From Anthostomella pinea (taxonomy: Eukaryota; Ascomycota; Sordariomycetes; Xylariales; Xylariaceae), in assembly GCA_963556695.1 (NCBI GenBank), contig CAUWAG010000008.1, positions 1,240,001-1,304,000 of the forward strand: 64,000 nucleotides of DNA, in the 5' to 3' direction. The notes beneath the pieces were generated by a model, which did no database searches, was not told the origin of the DNA, and worked only from the letters and a program-made list of their open reading frames with translations. The position numbers and the translations under genes were made by a program. Every line of letters begins with the position of its first letter. The stretch's first letter is position 1. Below are positions 35,099 through 45,916 of this stretch, piece by piece.

Positions 35099-35572
35099 AT
35101 GAAGCACCTGGCAGCTCTGCTCGTGGGCCTCGGGTTAGCCGCTCTCACAGCCGCCAAGGACGTCACGTTCACTGTCTACGACAACTCCGAATGCAAGTAC
35201 GAAAACAAGAAGTTCGAAAAGAAGAACTACATGGCCATTACGGTCGGTAGCGGCGATCACGAATGCAAACCCATCGACTTCACCGCGTGGTACCATCTGG
35301 TGGACACTGGGCCGCGGCCCGCATTCTCCCTCGTTACCGGGGACCATATCGAAAAGGCTACCGGGGACAATATCGTTAAAAGGGACGATGTCGATCTCAG
35401 CCAAATTGTCTTCTTTACCGACGTGTCGTGCAAGGATCCTCTGGATACACTCGAAGATGCCATGAACGAGTGGCATAGGGTCGGCGGCGAGGCCGACTTG
35501 AACTGTCTTGATGTCAAAGATCCCAGAGGGATTGCCGCTTACCAGGTTGCAAAGAAGAAGGATACCTCATGA
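35099..35572 (+). CDS. Small secreted four-cysteine protein, candidate effector
   Basis: A single-exon gene encodes 157 aa. Residues 1-19 form a clear signal peptide (MKHLAALLVGLGLAALTAA), so the protein should enter the secretory pathway. The mature part of about 138 residues has four cysteines (SEC, HEC, VSC, LNC contexts), enough for two disulfides, no further hydrophobic segment and no GPI signal. Pairs of short similar segments occur (TGDHIEKATGDN). I recognise no domain. The small size, secretion and cysteines resemble fungal effector-like or cell-surface proteins, but that is inference. The ATG at 35099 follows CTCCGCC. It sits alone between ATG1 and ornithine aminotransferase. Confidence 0.8.
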   Translation: MKHLAALLVGLGLAALTAAKDVTFTVYDNSECKYENKKFEKKNYMAITVGSGDHECKPIDFTAWYHLVDTGPRPAFSLVTGDHIEKATGDNIVKRDDVDLSQIVFFTDVSCKDPLDTLEDAMNEWHRVGGEADLNCLDVKDPRGIAAYQVAKKKDTS

Positions 35573-36611
35573 ACATGTATTCGCCAACATGTCGTACTAG
35601 AGGCATTCTCGAGAAGGGGTGGTGGATAGCTGCCTATATCACTTTGGTATGAGGCGGCTAACAGATGCGACACTAGACCACACATATGCACAACACAACA
35701 GATCGTTTATAATAGACTGCATTGCCTTTATATTTCTTCATCTGTCGTCAATCAGTGATATGTATCAGGACCAGAGCTACCTGGCCTAAGACCAGCTCAG
35801 GCTGGTGTGACTTATCAAACTGCATCTCAGACTCTTGTGTTTCTGGCGAACCGACGATAGGCCATCCCAGCTTCCTCTAACACGGCAAAGGCTCCTAAGT
35901 CAGAACAAGATCGGCAATCGTGCTGCATCATGGCATAGGAGAGGCGTCAAGCTCGCGAATCCGCAGGCTGCATAAGGTGATCTATCAGCTTAGTAAGTAC
36001 CGTAGGGCGCCCTGCACATCACAGGCACGCGCACATAGGCTGCAGCCGTCTGCGGCCGCTGGCCACATGGATTGCGAGGCACACACACTGCATTGACACG
36101 GCATTGATTGAGATGTCTTACTGGATGCATAAATACCACCCAGCCGTAGTCAAGCCTGGTGGTTATCTTGATCAATGGATGTCCAATGACCTAGGCAGTC
36201 TGGATGGACAAGCCAAATCAAAATCATGCCATGCTGCCAGCTAAGCACTCCCGCCGCGTGCGACCATTGAACCCCGGGAAGTCAGCCATGATATGTGCTC
36301 CCTCGATCGCTAAGAAGTGCCCGCAGCCTCCAGGCAGAACTGTCTCGGCCTATGATAGGTACGCAGGAGACGCCACCCAAGAGGGTGAGTCTATCAGGGT
36401 TGCAGAAGTGCCACCCACCGTCTCATGCTGTAGCCGAGAACCCTCGCACAATGTTTCCGCGCTTTTTCCACTTGCATCCAGTACGCCTTGCCGAAGGACC
36501 TTGAAGGCCCTCTCCAACTCCAATGCCGTCCGGTCCGTTTCAATGTCGCACAAAGCTAAGGTTATGATGCGGGGAACTGAAAAGAGGTCGCCGTGGACTT
36601 TAGCGAGACAA
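35573..36611. other. Intergenic, convergent 3' flanks
   Basis: This is the 3' region of the secreted-protein gene (+) and of ornithine aminotransferase (-). A 152-codon plus frame (36204-36662) and a 95-codon minus frame (36350-36637) overlap each other and the 3' end of the aminotransferase. Neither shows family features. Confidence 0.55.
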
Positions 36612-38083
36612 TCAATTCTCCAACTTAGGGTGGGCATCCTCGTGCTTCTTCATCTTTGGTAGTTCTTGCAATGCGTCGCCGATGATCCCCATGGCTTTCC
36701 GAAGCTGTGTTTCGCTTATGACCAATGGTGGTGCGAAACGGATGATGTTGCCGTGTGTCGGTTTGGCCTGTTCTCGATGTGAGCCGCTTGCGCAATCGTG
36801 TGTGAAGTGACATGTCCGAGACTTACCAGGAGACCCTTCTCCTTGAGAAGAAGGCAGAGGTCCCAAGCGGAGTGACCGTTGGTCTGTGACTCATCAATCA
36901 CAACAGCATTTAACAACCCCTTACCACGGATGGTCTTGATGGCTGGCGATTTGAGCGAAGCCAGTCCATCCCTGAAGATGTTACCAAGTTTCTCGGCCTT
37001 CTGGGTAAGCTGCTCCTCTTCCATGGTCTCCAGCGCTCGAATAGAGACGGCACAGCCTAGGGGGTTTCCGCCGTAGGTCGAGCCGTGCGTACCAGGCTCC
37101 ACGACAAGCATGATCTCCTTGCTGCTGAGAACACAGCTGACCGGATACATGCCACCAGAGATGGCTTTACCAAGGGTAACCATATCTGGCTTGATGCCAG
37201 CCCACTCGGAACACAGCATTCGTCCTGTTCGGCCAATTCCGGTCTGGATCTCATCACAGATGAAAAGCACATTGTGCTTCTTGCACAGCGCCTGGACGTT
37301 GCTCAGGTAGTCTTCGTCTGGCACTACCACTCCTGCCTCTCCCTGTATCGGCTCTACGATGAAGGCGGCGGTCTCTTTGCCGTGCGCCTCGAGCGCCTCC
37401 TCCAAGCTGGCGATGTTGTTGTATTCAATGGTCTTCCCAGTGGAAGGGCAGACGGCACCAACATTCGGTACGTACGGGCCATAGTTTTCCTTGGACTCCG
37501 CGTCGGTAGACAGGGTGACGGCAGTCATCTACGCAGGGCGTTAGAGTCACGGCGAGCCAGAAGTGACATCCATCCTTACCGTTCTACCGTGGAAGTTTTC
37601 CCCGGCCCCGAAGATCAAGGCCTTGCCCTGTGGGATCCCTTTGACCTTGTATGCCCACTTCCTCGCAATCTTGATAGCCGTCTCAACAGCTTCGGCGCCG
37701 GTGTTCATGGGCAGGACCATGTCGTACCCGAACATCTGCTGAACCTTCTCGGCCCACTTGGGGAACACATCGTTGTGGAAGGCTCTCGAGCTTAGCGTCA
37801 AACGACCGGCCTGTTCGGTGAGGGCCTTGACCAGTTCGGGGTGGCAATGGCCTTGGTTCACGGCGCTGTAGGCGGACAGGAAGTCGATGTAGTGGTTGCC
37901 TTCGGGATCCCAGACATCGACGCCTTGGGCGCGCGCAAAGACGACGGGCAGCGGGTGGTAGTTGTGGGCGGCGAACTTGTGCTCGGCATCAATCGCGGCC
38001 TTCGTCGACGAAGCGTGGTAGCGGGCAGAGGTGGTCGAGCCGTTGCTGGAATTAGCAGCTGGTCCTTCGGCGTGGGGGGCCAT
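36612..38083 (-). CDS. CAR2: Ornithine aminotransferase
   Basis: This PLP enzyme converts L-ornithine and 2-oxoglutarate to glutamate-5-semialdehyde and glutamate, the second step of arginine use as a nitrogen source; in fungi it is cytosolic. Minus-strand exons are 38083-37580, 37528-36827 and 36767-36612, giving 453 aa, the normal family length. Class III aminotransferase features are [43 protein letters not shown] at the exon 1 junction, [23 protein letters not shown] with PLP-binding Asp260, and TLGKAISGG with the Schiff-base Lys289. All splice junctions are phase 0. It is divergent from GPI10, with about 1.07 kb between the start codons. No residue essential to catalysis is missing. Confidence 0.96.
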
Positions 38084-39152
38084 GATGGCGGGGTTGGTCT
38101 GAGGGATGGCGGTTGGTAAGACTTGGCAATCAGTGGCAGCAAGGCAGGATAAGGTATGTTACGGTTATGCCTGGACAGATACGACAAGTTGCAGAATTAT
38201 GAGAACGAGAAGTATGAGAGACGGAAGAGAGACGGAAGAGAGACGAAAGAGAAACGGGTAAAGATGGATGGTTGAGTACAAAAGACTCAAGTCAAGTCAT
38301 GGAAAGGCGGGGCGACGTCCAGCTTGAGGTCAGATTCCAATGTTGGTACGTAATGTGAAAGAGCGGGCAAGCATTGATTGTACGGCGGCCACTAAACCCC
38401 TAAGTGCAAGTCGATGCGGCTCTCCCCAGTCGTGACACTGCGGCGATGTCAGATCTGGCTCGATCAGGAGGTTAGGTATCCAAGAGTTCGACGGTCACAT
38501 GTGCTCTTTTGCGTGTTCAACAGTTCCACACCCTGCCGAAAGAAAGCGGTGGGTAATAATAAAGGCGACTTCATACGATGCTGCTTGCTTGCTGAGTGCC
38601 GACCGCCCGATTTGTCTTCTCTCGCAAGGCCTGCTGTCAGTCCCTGCTCATTATAGCTGCCGTAAGATGCTCGTCGGTGCAGTAAAAAGACTTTGGTAGC
38701 CCGCCGAGCCCGGAAGAGGCTGCGGCGGCCGAAGAATCTTCAATCGCAAGCCAATCAGACGGGAGGTTTTGACATACTCAGCACAATGCAGCGTGATGGT
38801 GGTGACCTGGATGCAACGTGATGAAAGCGGTTGGGAGCTGGGAGCGGGTGGCCAATCAGCCAATGATCAATCTGGGCGGGTCCCATAGAATGGTCCAAGG
38901 GTCAACCACCTGGCACCGGGCTCTTGTCAGCTGCCGGCAGAGACCTACAGCTGGCCTCTGTGATAATGCCCCATACTGCGCTACCTCAGCTCAAAGCGGA
39001 CAGCTCCGAGATGTGCCAAGTTGATGCTGGACTGGACGAATAGCCAGTTCCAACCCGCGACAGGCCAAGTAGCCTCAACTTTGCATCGTCGACACATGCC
39101 CACATGACCCTCCGAACTGAGAACCAGTAAAAGGGTCACGTAGTGGTTGAAC
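38084..39152. promoter_or_regulatory. Shared upstream region of CAR2 and GPI10
   Basis: This 1069-bp stretch between the divergent start codons must hold both promoters. A GACGGAAGAGA repeat near 38220-38245, next to CAR2, probably belongs to its leader. I could not identify specific operator sequences. Small frames in it are unconvincing. Confidence 0.5.
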
Positions 39153-41346
39153 ATGGCTCCCAAAAAGAAGCCCAGCGAGAAGACGCAGAAGACGCCCAGT
39201 CCGAAAGAAAAGGGGGTTGAGACACTGCGTCCCTCGAACCGCAATGACATGGCTGCTCTGGTCGCCACCCAGGCGCGAGAGGTCCTCACGGCTATCTTCG
39301 CCTTTCGTGTCGTCAACGCCCTCTGTGTACGCACCTTCTTCCAGCCAGACGAGTACTTCCAGGCCCTCGAGCCAGCATGGCAGATGATATTTGGAGAAAA
39401 CAGCGGCGCATGGTTGACTTGGGTATGTGGTGTGCTGCATTTACTCTCGATTGTTCTAACCTGTACTCGCTATATGCTCATACATATGCTCATAACACCT
39501 TCGCTGACCATCGATAGGAATGGCGACACAAGCTTCGTTCATCGATACACCCTGCACTGTTCGCTCTGAGCTACTTTGTCGTGGATAACTTCTGGGCGTC
39601 GTATTCCGTCCCCGTGATCAAGACCCAATGGATTCTCCTTGCGCCCAAGGCCATGCAGACCGGCTTTGCTGCCTTGAGCGATTGGTATACCTGGAGACTG
39701 GCCGAGAAGCTGTTCGGTTCGAGCAGTGCTGCTGCCTGGTCTGTCGTAAGTGAACTTGACCGTCGAGTGCGTCTGCTAGCACCATGCTGATGTGGTGGCA
39801 CAGCTTGTGATGACGCTGCTGAATCCCTGGCAATGGTATACGTCGACGAGGACGTTTTCAAACTGCTTCGAGACGACGCTGACAGCTATGGCCCTCTACT
39901 ATTGGCCATGGGAGTTGCTTGGCGTGGAGGCCGATGAGAAAGACGATTCCACACAATCGCCACCTGCTCTGTTCCAGACATGGGGTCAGATCAACAGGTA
40001 TGTCCCAATCAATACCAGTGAAGGACCTCTTGCTTGAGCTCATTTACTGACATCTCATTACTAGCTTACGGTACTCTATAGTGCTGGCTGCGTTCGCAGT
40101 GCTTCTGCGTCCGACGAATGCCCTCATCTGGCTGGCCATTGGTACGCTTGTGCTGACCCGAGCTACTCTTTCCGGGAAGTCACCACTCACTCAAAGAGTG
40201 TTCCTGATCCTCCTTAGGGAGGCCATGCTTTGCGGGTAGGTCAAGCCATTACATCCACGAATACAGTGACCTGACTTGCGCAGATCCTTCGCCTTGGGCG
40301 TGTCACTCTTAGTTGACCGTCAGTACTTCGGAAACTGGACATTCCCTCCTTTCGCATGGCTGCACTTCAACGTTGCCCAGGACCTCGCCGTCTTCTATGG
40401 ACAGAATGACTGGCACTACTACCTTTCGCAGGGCATCCCTCTCCTCTGTACCACCATGACCCCCTTTGTTCTATACGGCCTCTACAAATCACTGGACGCA
40501 GAAACATCCGGATGGCCAGTCGCCACCTCAAACGCCCTGAAAGCATTGACCTTCATCGTCCTGACAACCATAGCGTCTCTATCGTTCGTGTCCCACAAGG
40601 AGGTCCGCTTCATCACACCCCTACTGCCAGCCCTCCACATACTCGCCGCACCACACATAACCTCGTTCTTCACAACCGCCACGAACGCCGCCGCCGCAAC
40701 CTGCCCCCCGTCAGCCCTCGCGTGGAAGCGCAAGCCCCTGCTCGCGGCCAGTCTCCTCGTCAACATCGTCATCGGCGGCTACCTGTCATGGTTCCACGCC
40801 GCAGCCCCTATCCAGGTGATGAGCTACCTGCGCAGCGAGTTCGAGACCATCTATCCAGACCACCTGGCCCTGCGGCGCCCCGCCAACGCCACCGACGACA
40901 CACTGCCCAAGGAGCTCTTCGCGCTCTTCCTGACGCCGTGCCATGCGACGCCCTGGCGCTCGCACCTCGTGTACCCGGCGCTGCGGGCGCGCGCGCTCAC
41001 CTGCGAGCCGCCCGTCGGCACCGAGCCCGGGTCCGTCGAGCGCGCGTCCTACATGGATGAGACGCGCCGCTTCTACGCTGACAAGATCGGGTTCCTGAAG
41101 CAGGAGCTGTGGCCGCGCGACGCGCCCGGCGAGGACATGGCGCGGTATATCGTCGGGTTCGAGGGCCTCGAGCCGGCGCTGCGCGAGTATTTCAACTGGT
41201 CGGGTCCCGGGGGTCGACACCGCGTCGAATTAAAGGAGGTGTGGAGTGCGTGGAATGGATTGTTCACTGATGATGACAAGAAGGCGGGACGCTTGGTGGT
41301 CTGGTCGACTGGGTTTTACGACGGGGAGGAGAAGATAGAGCCGTAA
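39153..41346 (+). CDS. GPI10: GPI mannosyltransferase 3 (Gpi10/PIG-B)
   Basis: This ER membrane enzyme of family GT22 adds the third mannose (alpha-1,2) from dolichol-phosphate-mannose to the GPI-anchor precursor. Exons are 39153-39422, 39518-39745, 39804-39997, 40065-40235 and 40284-41346, giving 641 aa with consistent phases. A lysine-rich cytosolic start ([10 protein letters not shown]) precedes TM1. The luminal loop has the GT22 signature [17 protein letters not shown] with the expected Asp-Glu pair. [32 protein letters not shown] and the conserved [17 protein letters not shown] follow among many hydrophobic segments. The last ~150 residues are a luminal C-terminal domain. GC content rises strongly around 40900-41200. 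The start is the first ATG in frame. Confidence 0.94.
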
Positions 41347-42346
41347 GCAAAGTGTAGTATATTCGTGATATAGCTGGTATAAAAGAGAATGTAAAGTGGT
41401 TAAAACCCGAAAAATATATTTGTGGCACGGTCAGGAGTCCAACTTGAACCTCTGGTCTCTCTTTCGCCCATCCTCTTCTCCTACTCTTCTTTTCCATTAC
41501 CGTCTTAGGTCACGACCTCGCGGCCCTCGCCGCCCTTCTTCCCTCAACGCTGTATGCACCACTAACCAGCGTGCCATTGTGTTTGCGACAGAAATTTTCT
41601 GTAAAGCAATACATACCACTACAACTCCTGCCCCCGTTCCCCTGCATCAAGTGCGCACAATCCTCATTGCCATTGACCGTAGTAACTACCCGCTTTAGTA
41701 CGCCAACCCCTTATTCCCCCATTACACATTGGACGCAGTGTATACCACGCATACCTATCTGAGCACCTACTCCTCCTCCTCTTCCTACTCCTCCTCCTAC
41801 TCCTCCTCCTACTCCTCCTCACCCGCAGCATCCGGATTCCCTACAGACTTCGCACCACACGCCAAAGCCTCCACGCCTCGCATCTCCCATGACCGCGGGT
41901 GAGAAGGAGATAGTAGCCGGGCAAGACTCGGCTGAATATTCGCGGGTGTTCGAAGTTGAGGCACGCCTGGGAGAAGTGGCCGGAGAGACAGAGTAGAAGC
42001 CGAAGATGACAAGATCATCTCAGCCCGAACAGCCATCATCGCTTCTCTTGTATACCTATCTACTAGGATGAGAGAAGAGCCTGCTCACATAACATCTCTG
42101 GTAGGTAAGCAAGCTGCCTGCTACAAACAAGAGTCCAAGCAGCCGCGCACAGTCATTGCGAGATGGTTTCTTGATAGACTTCACCGCAGTCGTGCATGAC
42201 TTGCCTGTTAGGCATCATCCACAGTCTCTTCATGTGGACAGGAGGTAGCTGCTGTATACAAAGATAGCAATTCCAGACCCACGAAGCTTACAACTTTGCT
42301 TCCTAATCTATACCTTGACAAGCCCTTCCCAAAGAGCACATATACT
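41347..42346. other. Convergent 3' flanks of GPI10 and CUL4
   Basis: GPI10 (+) and CUL4 (-) end toward each other here. The stretch contains the CTC/CTA microsatellite at 41766-41820. No gene is supported; a 76-codon minus frame at 41809-42039 partly translates the microsatellite. Confidence 0.6.
41766..41820. repeat. Imperfect (CTC)n/(CTA) trinucleotide microsatellite
   Basis: About 55 bp of CTC units interrupted by regularly placed CTA units, so the larger unit is roughly TACTCCTCCTCC. It lies between two convergent genes. Confidence 0.9.
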
Positions 42347-45015
42347 CTATGCAAGGTACGAGTAGGAGTTTCCGTCCCGTTCAAGATATTCCTTTTCGAT
42401 CAGTCTAGTAAAAGTTAGTAGGTTTTCTGCAACAATGGCTCATGCGATGTGATCATGCAATGATAATTTCGACCTCCTGGCGGGGGGTCGAATTGGCAGA
42501 CTTACTTCTCGATGTTCTTCTTGATCTCCGAGGTATCGACGGCACCACGCTTCTTCGTCTGGTTGATGACCTCGGCAACGAGATTGGCATGAGTCAACGT
42601 CTTGCGGCTCTTCATGATCCTAACAATTGCAGCTTGCGTTTCGAACTGTCTGTCCTGGGCGACCTTCTTATGCGTCTCCTGGTTCTCTTCCTTGGTCTCC
42701 TTGAGTTGGATCTGGTTGATCTTGACACGGTATTTGGGATCGGCAAAAGCCTTGTTGACAGTAAACGTATCTGTGGGCTTGACATCTCTTCCCTTCGGAT
42801 GCTTTGTGAGAACGCGCACTTTTCCACAGGCTAGTGACTGCAGAGTTCGATCAAGATCCGGTCCGCTGAGGCCAGAACACTCAGCAATCTGCTGGTAGGC
42901 AAGGAACCCATCTGGTTGGTCGTCAACCTGGTTGAACAGAGTCAACACGACGGCCTGGTACGCGCTGACAAGCAGCTCCTTCGGAGCCTTGTTGAAACGT
43001 GCTTTGACAACGCAGTGGGCAAGAGAATGCTTCCACGTGAGCCGTCTACCCGTATACTTGTTAACATAATACGCATCAAACTGCTCTAGCTGTGATGCGA
43101 CCTCATCGGGTAGGGTTATCTGGGTATCCGGATACGTTGGCCAAGCAGCCGCAGATAGGATGTTCACGGCCAGATCCAGACTGCTCTTATCACGTCCAGT
43201 TCCCTCGCGCCAAGCTTTGTATGAGGCCATCTCGTCACGGCCAATTTGCTGATCCTTGAACATTTGCTCGAGGTTGTGGGTAAAGTTCGAGCCGCATTCG
43301 CTCTTAAGTTTTGCAAGCATGCTCCTCTCGGCATCCGCGCTCGCGCTGCGTCCCATGAGGAGTCTTCGGGCCAAGTCCTGTTTGTAGAAAGCCTCGAAGA
43401 CATCTTTACCTTCAATAAACCTGAACAATTCGAGCGCCTGGTCCAGCTGACGGTCCAACTCAGCATCTTCGTCGCCTGTACTCGCTTGTCCACTCTTTTC
43501 GGCATCGACCCGGTCTTTGACGTCAGACATCAGCGACTTCGGCAGTGTCTTGAGACCACCCCGGAGGAGCATATCGATGTACTTCGCAATCATCTCGCCA
43601 ACCTTGGAGGTGCCTGTCTTCCACGAAGATAGGACTTTCTTGTCGTTGATGAAGCTGTCAAAAGCCTGCCTTAGACCATGGTGAAATTCGTCGTTCTTGT
43701 TGAAGGCATCCCGAACCATGACGTCCAAGGCTCTTCTGAACTCAAGCAGTCGAACTACCATCTCGTCTCCCCTGACGGTATCGTTGACGATTTCCGAGCC
43801 TGCCCCTTTGATGTATTCTTCCCACGGCCCTTTCAGTCTCTGCTGGAGATTCGACAATCTTAGAAGATCGTAAAGTGCTTTCATGGGATCGACTGCGTTC
43901 TCATCTATGATCCTCCCAATGCTTCCGCTGTCAAGTAGCTTCTCCGAGTAATTGTCTATCAGTGTCGAATGCGCCTCATTCAACAGCTGCCGCTTTGTTG
44001 TACTGTCGAAGTTGTAGGTGTTGCAACGGTGATCTTCCCGGCTCAGGAGGGTTTCGCACGCAGCGATATACGACTTTAGAGACGCTGTGCTCTGCTCTTC
44101 GGCAAAATCCTTGAAATATGCACTAGATGATTTCAAGAAGCGCCCCTCGAAGGAATCGTTGTATGAGTTGATGATGTGCAACATTGATATGGAGTCGCGT
44201 AGCAAGGTAGCATCGAACCGACTGTCTCCTCTTCGATCGTACTCGATCAACTCCAATATGCCACCTATCGATCTCATGACCGCACTGCTGTTAGAAACGG
44301 TTGGAGGCTTGTAGGCCATTCCCCTGAACAGTGTGATGCCCATATCGTTGATTTGTTCGAGACCCCGACTGCCGAGTAGGTACGATCGATCGAGAAAACT
44401 GAATATCGAACGAATAGTTCTCTGATGAGAGGTTAGTCTGGCAGGCAAAGAAGAAAATTCGACCGCTTGAGGGGTCTGATGACGTACCAACTGGCCATTC
44501 CAGATGCCCCAGTACTTGAGGAGGCATTTCAATGCGTTTATTTTGGAGGAAGCACACTCTTCTGTGACGGACTTGTACACAGGACCAGTCAAGTACGATT
44601 GACATTCTCTCCGCAGCATGTCGTGGAGGTCATCGCCCTCTCCATGTCGACAGATATCCTCAACGCCTCTGTAAAGCTTCTCAAGTGGTTGTCGGGGCGG
44701 CTTTTGTTTGAAGATGGTATGGAGCGCGTCCACCAACTCCTTCCTCGAGTTATCGTAGTACTTTTCGAGCTCGGCTGCTCGCGAAGCGGTGCGGAGGTTC
44801 CTGATGATCAGTTTCTTTGCGCCGTGGTTCGGTTGGAACGCCGGTCGAGATTGCGTCCCGAGCACCTTACTCATCCTGGCGGCTTCTCGATCGAACGGAT
44901 CGGTAAGCTTAGCACGCTTGTGGTCGGACGCGGCAGCTCCAGTTGACTTGCGCTTTGACGAAGCCAGGAAAGAGTCGGACGGTCCGTCGATGGGCGAGAT
45001 GGTGGGCGGAGGCAT
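42347..45015 (-). CDS. CUL4: Cullin 4, scaffold of CRL4 ubiquitin ligase
   Basis: Cullin 4 holds DDB1-type substrate adaptors at its N-terminus and Rbx1/E2 at its C-terminus. Minus-strand exons are 45015-44488, 44421-42506 and 42404-42347, giving 833 aa. The N-terminus is disordered and basic. Cullin repeats start around GAKKLIIRNLRTASRA and include the Cul4-like RTIRSIFSFLDRSYLLG and DMGITLFR segments. The cullin homology region includes EGKDVFEAFYKQDLARRLLM and RRLTWKHSLAHCVVKARF. The C-terminal winged helix contains IVRIMKSRK, with the predicted Nedd8 acceptor Lys780, and ends LIEKEYLERDGNSYSYLA as cullins do. The last exon is only 58 nt. Intron 1 is 66 nt with no in-frame stop. I chose the ATG at 45015; the frame is open further upstream, so a longer N-terminus is possible. 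Divergent from the ABC transporter. Confidence 0.93.
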
Positions 45016-45916
45016 GGACCTGGCCTCAGGAAAGGAATTCGTAGTGGGATGAGCACCTGCAGCTTCGCGGTGGTGATCCCATCCAGTGGTCCCTAGAGTA
45101 ATCTCTTTAGTCCCGGTGATGACGCGAATATGATCACAGCCGCAGGCCAGCCCCTGTAACGTATAGCAGTCAGGGGTTGTAAGTATGTTGGACGAGGCGA
45201 GATGCGTGGGAAGTTGAAGAGCCGTTCGTGATCGAGAGCTCCAAGTCGGACATGTCAACATGCACTTCAATGGAGTGCCCGCAGGTGGAGGTGGTGATGC
45301 AACTGGAGAAACGGCGCGGGGGTCGATGGCGGGACGGGGCGGGGCCTAACTCCGGTGTGTACAGTGCCAGAGAGAACCTCACTTACACCGTACCTGCGGC
45401 CCAAGGGCTTGGCTCGTCGGAAGCCAAGTACAGTGCAGCTCCGAGCTCCGTCATGTCGGGCAACGATAAACCACGATAAGGGAAAGCTTGGTGAGCAGCG
45501 AGCAGCACAAGCGCATCTGGGCGGTGGGGTTACGGATGCAACGGCGGGCATCAGGCGCCTGCAGCCGGCTAGTCGGGACTGAACCCACTGGCTGGCATGG
45601 TCAGAGTTCGTGGCAACAAGCGCTATTGGAACAGGCGCGTCTCCTCACTGTCAGAGGGTGGATACCAGGTAGGTAGGTACGCAGCTGGCGCAGCTGGCGC
45701 AGCTTACAAACGCCTGGCGCTCGTGTGGAATACCATGGACCTCAGCTTACCCTCCACTAGAAAATCCCCAACGACATCATCACGTCTGCGCGTCCGTCTG
45801 CACATATTACTAATTTCGTCCCTTCTCTTCTTTCTTCCGTGACTGAAGCCCCCAATCGCGCAATCCCTTGGGACATATTATGATCTGTCGCATCACCCAT
45901 TCCCGCTAACACGGTC
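45016..45916. promoter_or_regulatory. Shared upstream region of CUL4 and the ABCC transporter
   Basis: This 901-bp stretch lies between divergent start codons. A GGTAGGTAGGTAC motif is at about 45668-45680 and a duplicated GCAGCTGGCGCA lies just after it. The part next to CUL4 stays in frame with it for about 85 codons. No specific regulatory site could be assigned. Confidence 0.5.

Noticed and set aside
36204..36662. 152-codon plus-strand frame downstream of the secreted-protein gene
   Set aside because: It overlaps the 3' exon of ornithine aminotransferase on the other strand and has no recognisable features.
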